A stretch of 6,926 bases of DNA from Litoreibacter sp. (GTDB lineage Bacteria; Pseudomonadota; Alphaproteobacteria; Rhodobacterales; Rhodobacteraceae): NCBI GenBank assembly GCA_013042765.1, contig JABDPP010000304.1, positions 1 through 6,926 on the forward strand. The letters run 5' to 3'. Position numbers and translations under genes: made by a program. The notes under the pieces were generated by a model that was given only the letters and a program-made list of their open reading frames with translations, was not told where the DNA came from and did no database searches. Positions 5,892-6,926 of this stretch are shown in pieces (position 1 is the first letter of the stretch; the number at the start of each line of letters is the position of its first letter).

Positions 5892-6926
5892 ATGACAAAC
5901 GACATCTGGGGACAGGTCTGCGATGCGCTTAGGGACACAATCGGAAAGAACAATTATGTAACCTGGATCGAACCGCTTGAGTTTTCCGTGCTGGAAGACG
6001 GTGTCGCGCGATTTTTCGTGAAGACATCCTTTCAGGGGGATTGGGTATCGCGGAATTTTGGCGACGAAATCATGCGCCAGATCCAGAAGAGCGGCGTTGA
6101 GGTCGATCGGCTGAGCTTTTCCGTTGCAAAGGGCAAGGGCGCGTCGGGTGGTACAACCAAGACGCCTGCGCCGGCGACCCGTAGTGTTGAAAAGGCTGCC
6201 AAGCCTGCCGTGACCGAGAGCAAGGACGGCGATCTTCTTCCTGGGGCGCCGCTCGACAAGCGATTCAGCTTCGACCGGTTCGTGGTCGGCAAGCCCAACG
6301 AACTGGCCCACGCCGCGGCGCGCCGTGTTGCAGAAGGTGGACCGGTATCCTTCAACCCGCTGTTTCTTTACGGGGGAGTTGGTCTCGGCAAGACGCACCT
6401 GATGCACGCCATCGCCTGGGAGTTGCAGACCCGTAGTCCGGAGCTGCGCGTTGTCTATCTCAGCGCCGAGCAGTTCATGTACCGTTTCATACAGTCGCTG
6501 CGCGACCGCCAAATGATGAACTTCAAGGAGCTGTTCCGATCCGTTGATGTCCTGATGGTGGATGACGTCCAGTTCATTGCCGGCAAGGACAGCACGCAGG
6601 ACGAGTTCTTCCATACATTCAACGCGCTGGTTGACCAGAACAAACAGATTATCATTTCCGCAGACCGTGCCCCGGGTGAAATTGACGGGCTCGAGGAGCG
6701 GATCCGGTCCCGCCTGCAATGGGGTCTGGTCGTAGACCTGCATCCAACCGATTACGAATTGCGGCTGGGCATTCTGCAGCAGAAGGTCGAGCAATACCGC
6801 TCGCAGTATCAGGAGCTTCAGATCTCCGACGGGGTGCTGGAATTCCTCGCGCACCGGATCTCGAACAATGTTCGGGTTCTTGAAGGCGCGCTGACCCGTC
6901 TGTTCGCCTTTGCCTCGCTCGTGGGG
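5892..6926 (+). CDS. dnaA: Chromosomal replication initiator DnaA (partial, C-terminus beyond window)
   Basis: The 345 codons from ATG 5892 are open to the window edge. DnaA is the AAA+ initiator that binds DnaA boxes, melts oriC and recruits the replicative helicase. Domain I spans about 1-78, with W6 and W25 in the conserved DxWGQV and TWIEPL contexts. A low-complexity Gly/Thr/Pro/Ala/Lys linker (about 79-118) is domain II. Domain III starts at about FSFDRFVVGKPNELAH (125-140). It shows Walker A GGVGLGKTH (161-169), Walker B VLMVDDVQF (220-228, D224/D225), sensor I IIISADRAP (253-261), the EERIRSRLQWGL box (268-279) with the likely arginine finger R274, and sensor II NVRVLEGAL (326-334, R328). 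The DNA-binding domain IV lies outside the window. The start is supported by N-terminal homology; the ribosome site is weak (AAAGAGACGGG in the 18-nt gap after the rhodanese gene). Co-transcription with the rhodanese gene is likely. Confidence 0.97.
   Translation, partial: MTNDIWGQVCDALRDTIGKNNYVTWIEPLEFSVLEDGVARFFVKTSFQGDWVSRNFGDEIMRQIQKSGVEVDRLSFSVAKGKGASGGTTKTPAPATRSVEKAAKPAVTESKDGDLLPGAPLDKRFSFDRFVVGKPNELAHAAARRVAEGGPVSFNPLFLYGGVGLGKTHLMHAIAWELQTRSPELRVVYLSAEQFMYRFIQSLRDRQMMNFKELFRSVDVLMVDDVQFIAGKDSTQDEFFHTFNALVDQNKQIIISADRAPGEIDGLEERIRSRLQWGLVVDLHPTDYELRLGILQQKVEQYRSQYQELQISDGVLEFLAHRISNNVRVLEGALTRLFAFASLVG

Noticed and set aside
5829..6854. Long minus-strand open frame (341 codons) opposite dnaA
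   Set aside because: dnaA on the plus strand has every AAA+ motif in place; the antisense frame has no recognisable domain.

Overview
The window looks like a chromosomal housekeeping segment from an alphaproteobacterium, most likely of the Rhodobacteraceae (Roseobacter group). This rests on the gene order ubiB-ubiE / mutM-enoyl-CoA hydratase-rpsT-(rhodanese)-dnaA, on protein details such as the DnaA N-terminus (M-T-x-D-x-W-G) and the UbiE N-terminus, and on the moderately high GC content with GC-rich third codon positions. The assignment is inferred from remembered family patterns; no search was run.

Layout. Positions 1-188 hold the last 61 codons of an RND-family efflux pump inner-membrane subunit (+). 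Positions 189-804 contain no recognisable gene; they include a long imperfect hairpin at 541-603. Positions 805-3090 carry ubiE and ubiB on the minus strand, with the ubiE stop codon abutting the GTG start of ubiB. A short 88-bp divergent intergenic region (3091-3178) holds a good sigma70-type promoter for ubiE-ubiB. To its right, on the plus strand, come mutM/fpg (3179-4030), a short-chain enoyl-CoA hydratase (4092-4868), rpsT (4955-5221) with its own promoter and a strong UUCG-loop intrinsic terminator, a single-domain rhodanese (5424-5873), and dnaA (5892 to the window end, truncated there after 345 codons, before domain IV).

How the genes work together. UbiE (C-methyltransferase) and UbiB (atypical ABC1/ADCK-type kinase-like ATPase) both serve ubiquinone biosynthesis and form a tight two-gene operon. 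MutM removes oxidised purines from DNA. The enoyl-CoA hydratase acts in beta-oxidation or related acyl-CoA metabolism. S20 is a 30S ribosomal protein, and DnaA is the replication initiator. The rhodanese gene lies between the rpsT terminator and dnaA, only 18 nt before the dnaA start, so the two are probably co-transcribed.

I do not see an undescribed system here. The points worth a second look are the gene-free 189-804 stretch with its hairpin, the rhodanese placed directly before dnaA, a 20-bp-spaced direct repeat plus inverted repeat upstream of that pair, and the absence of DnaA boxes near dnaA.
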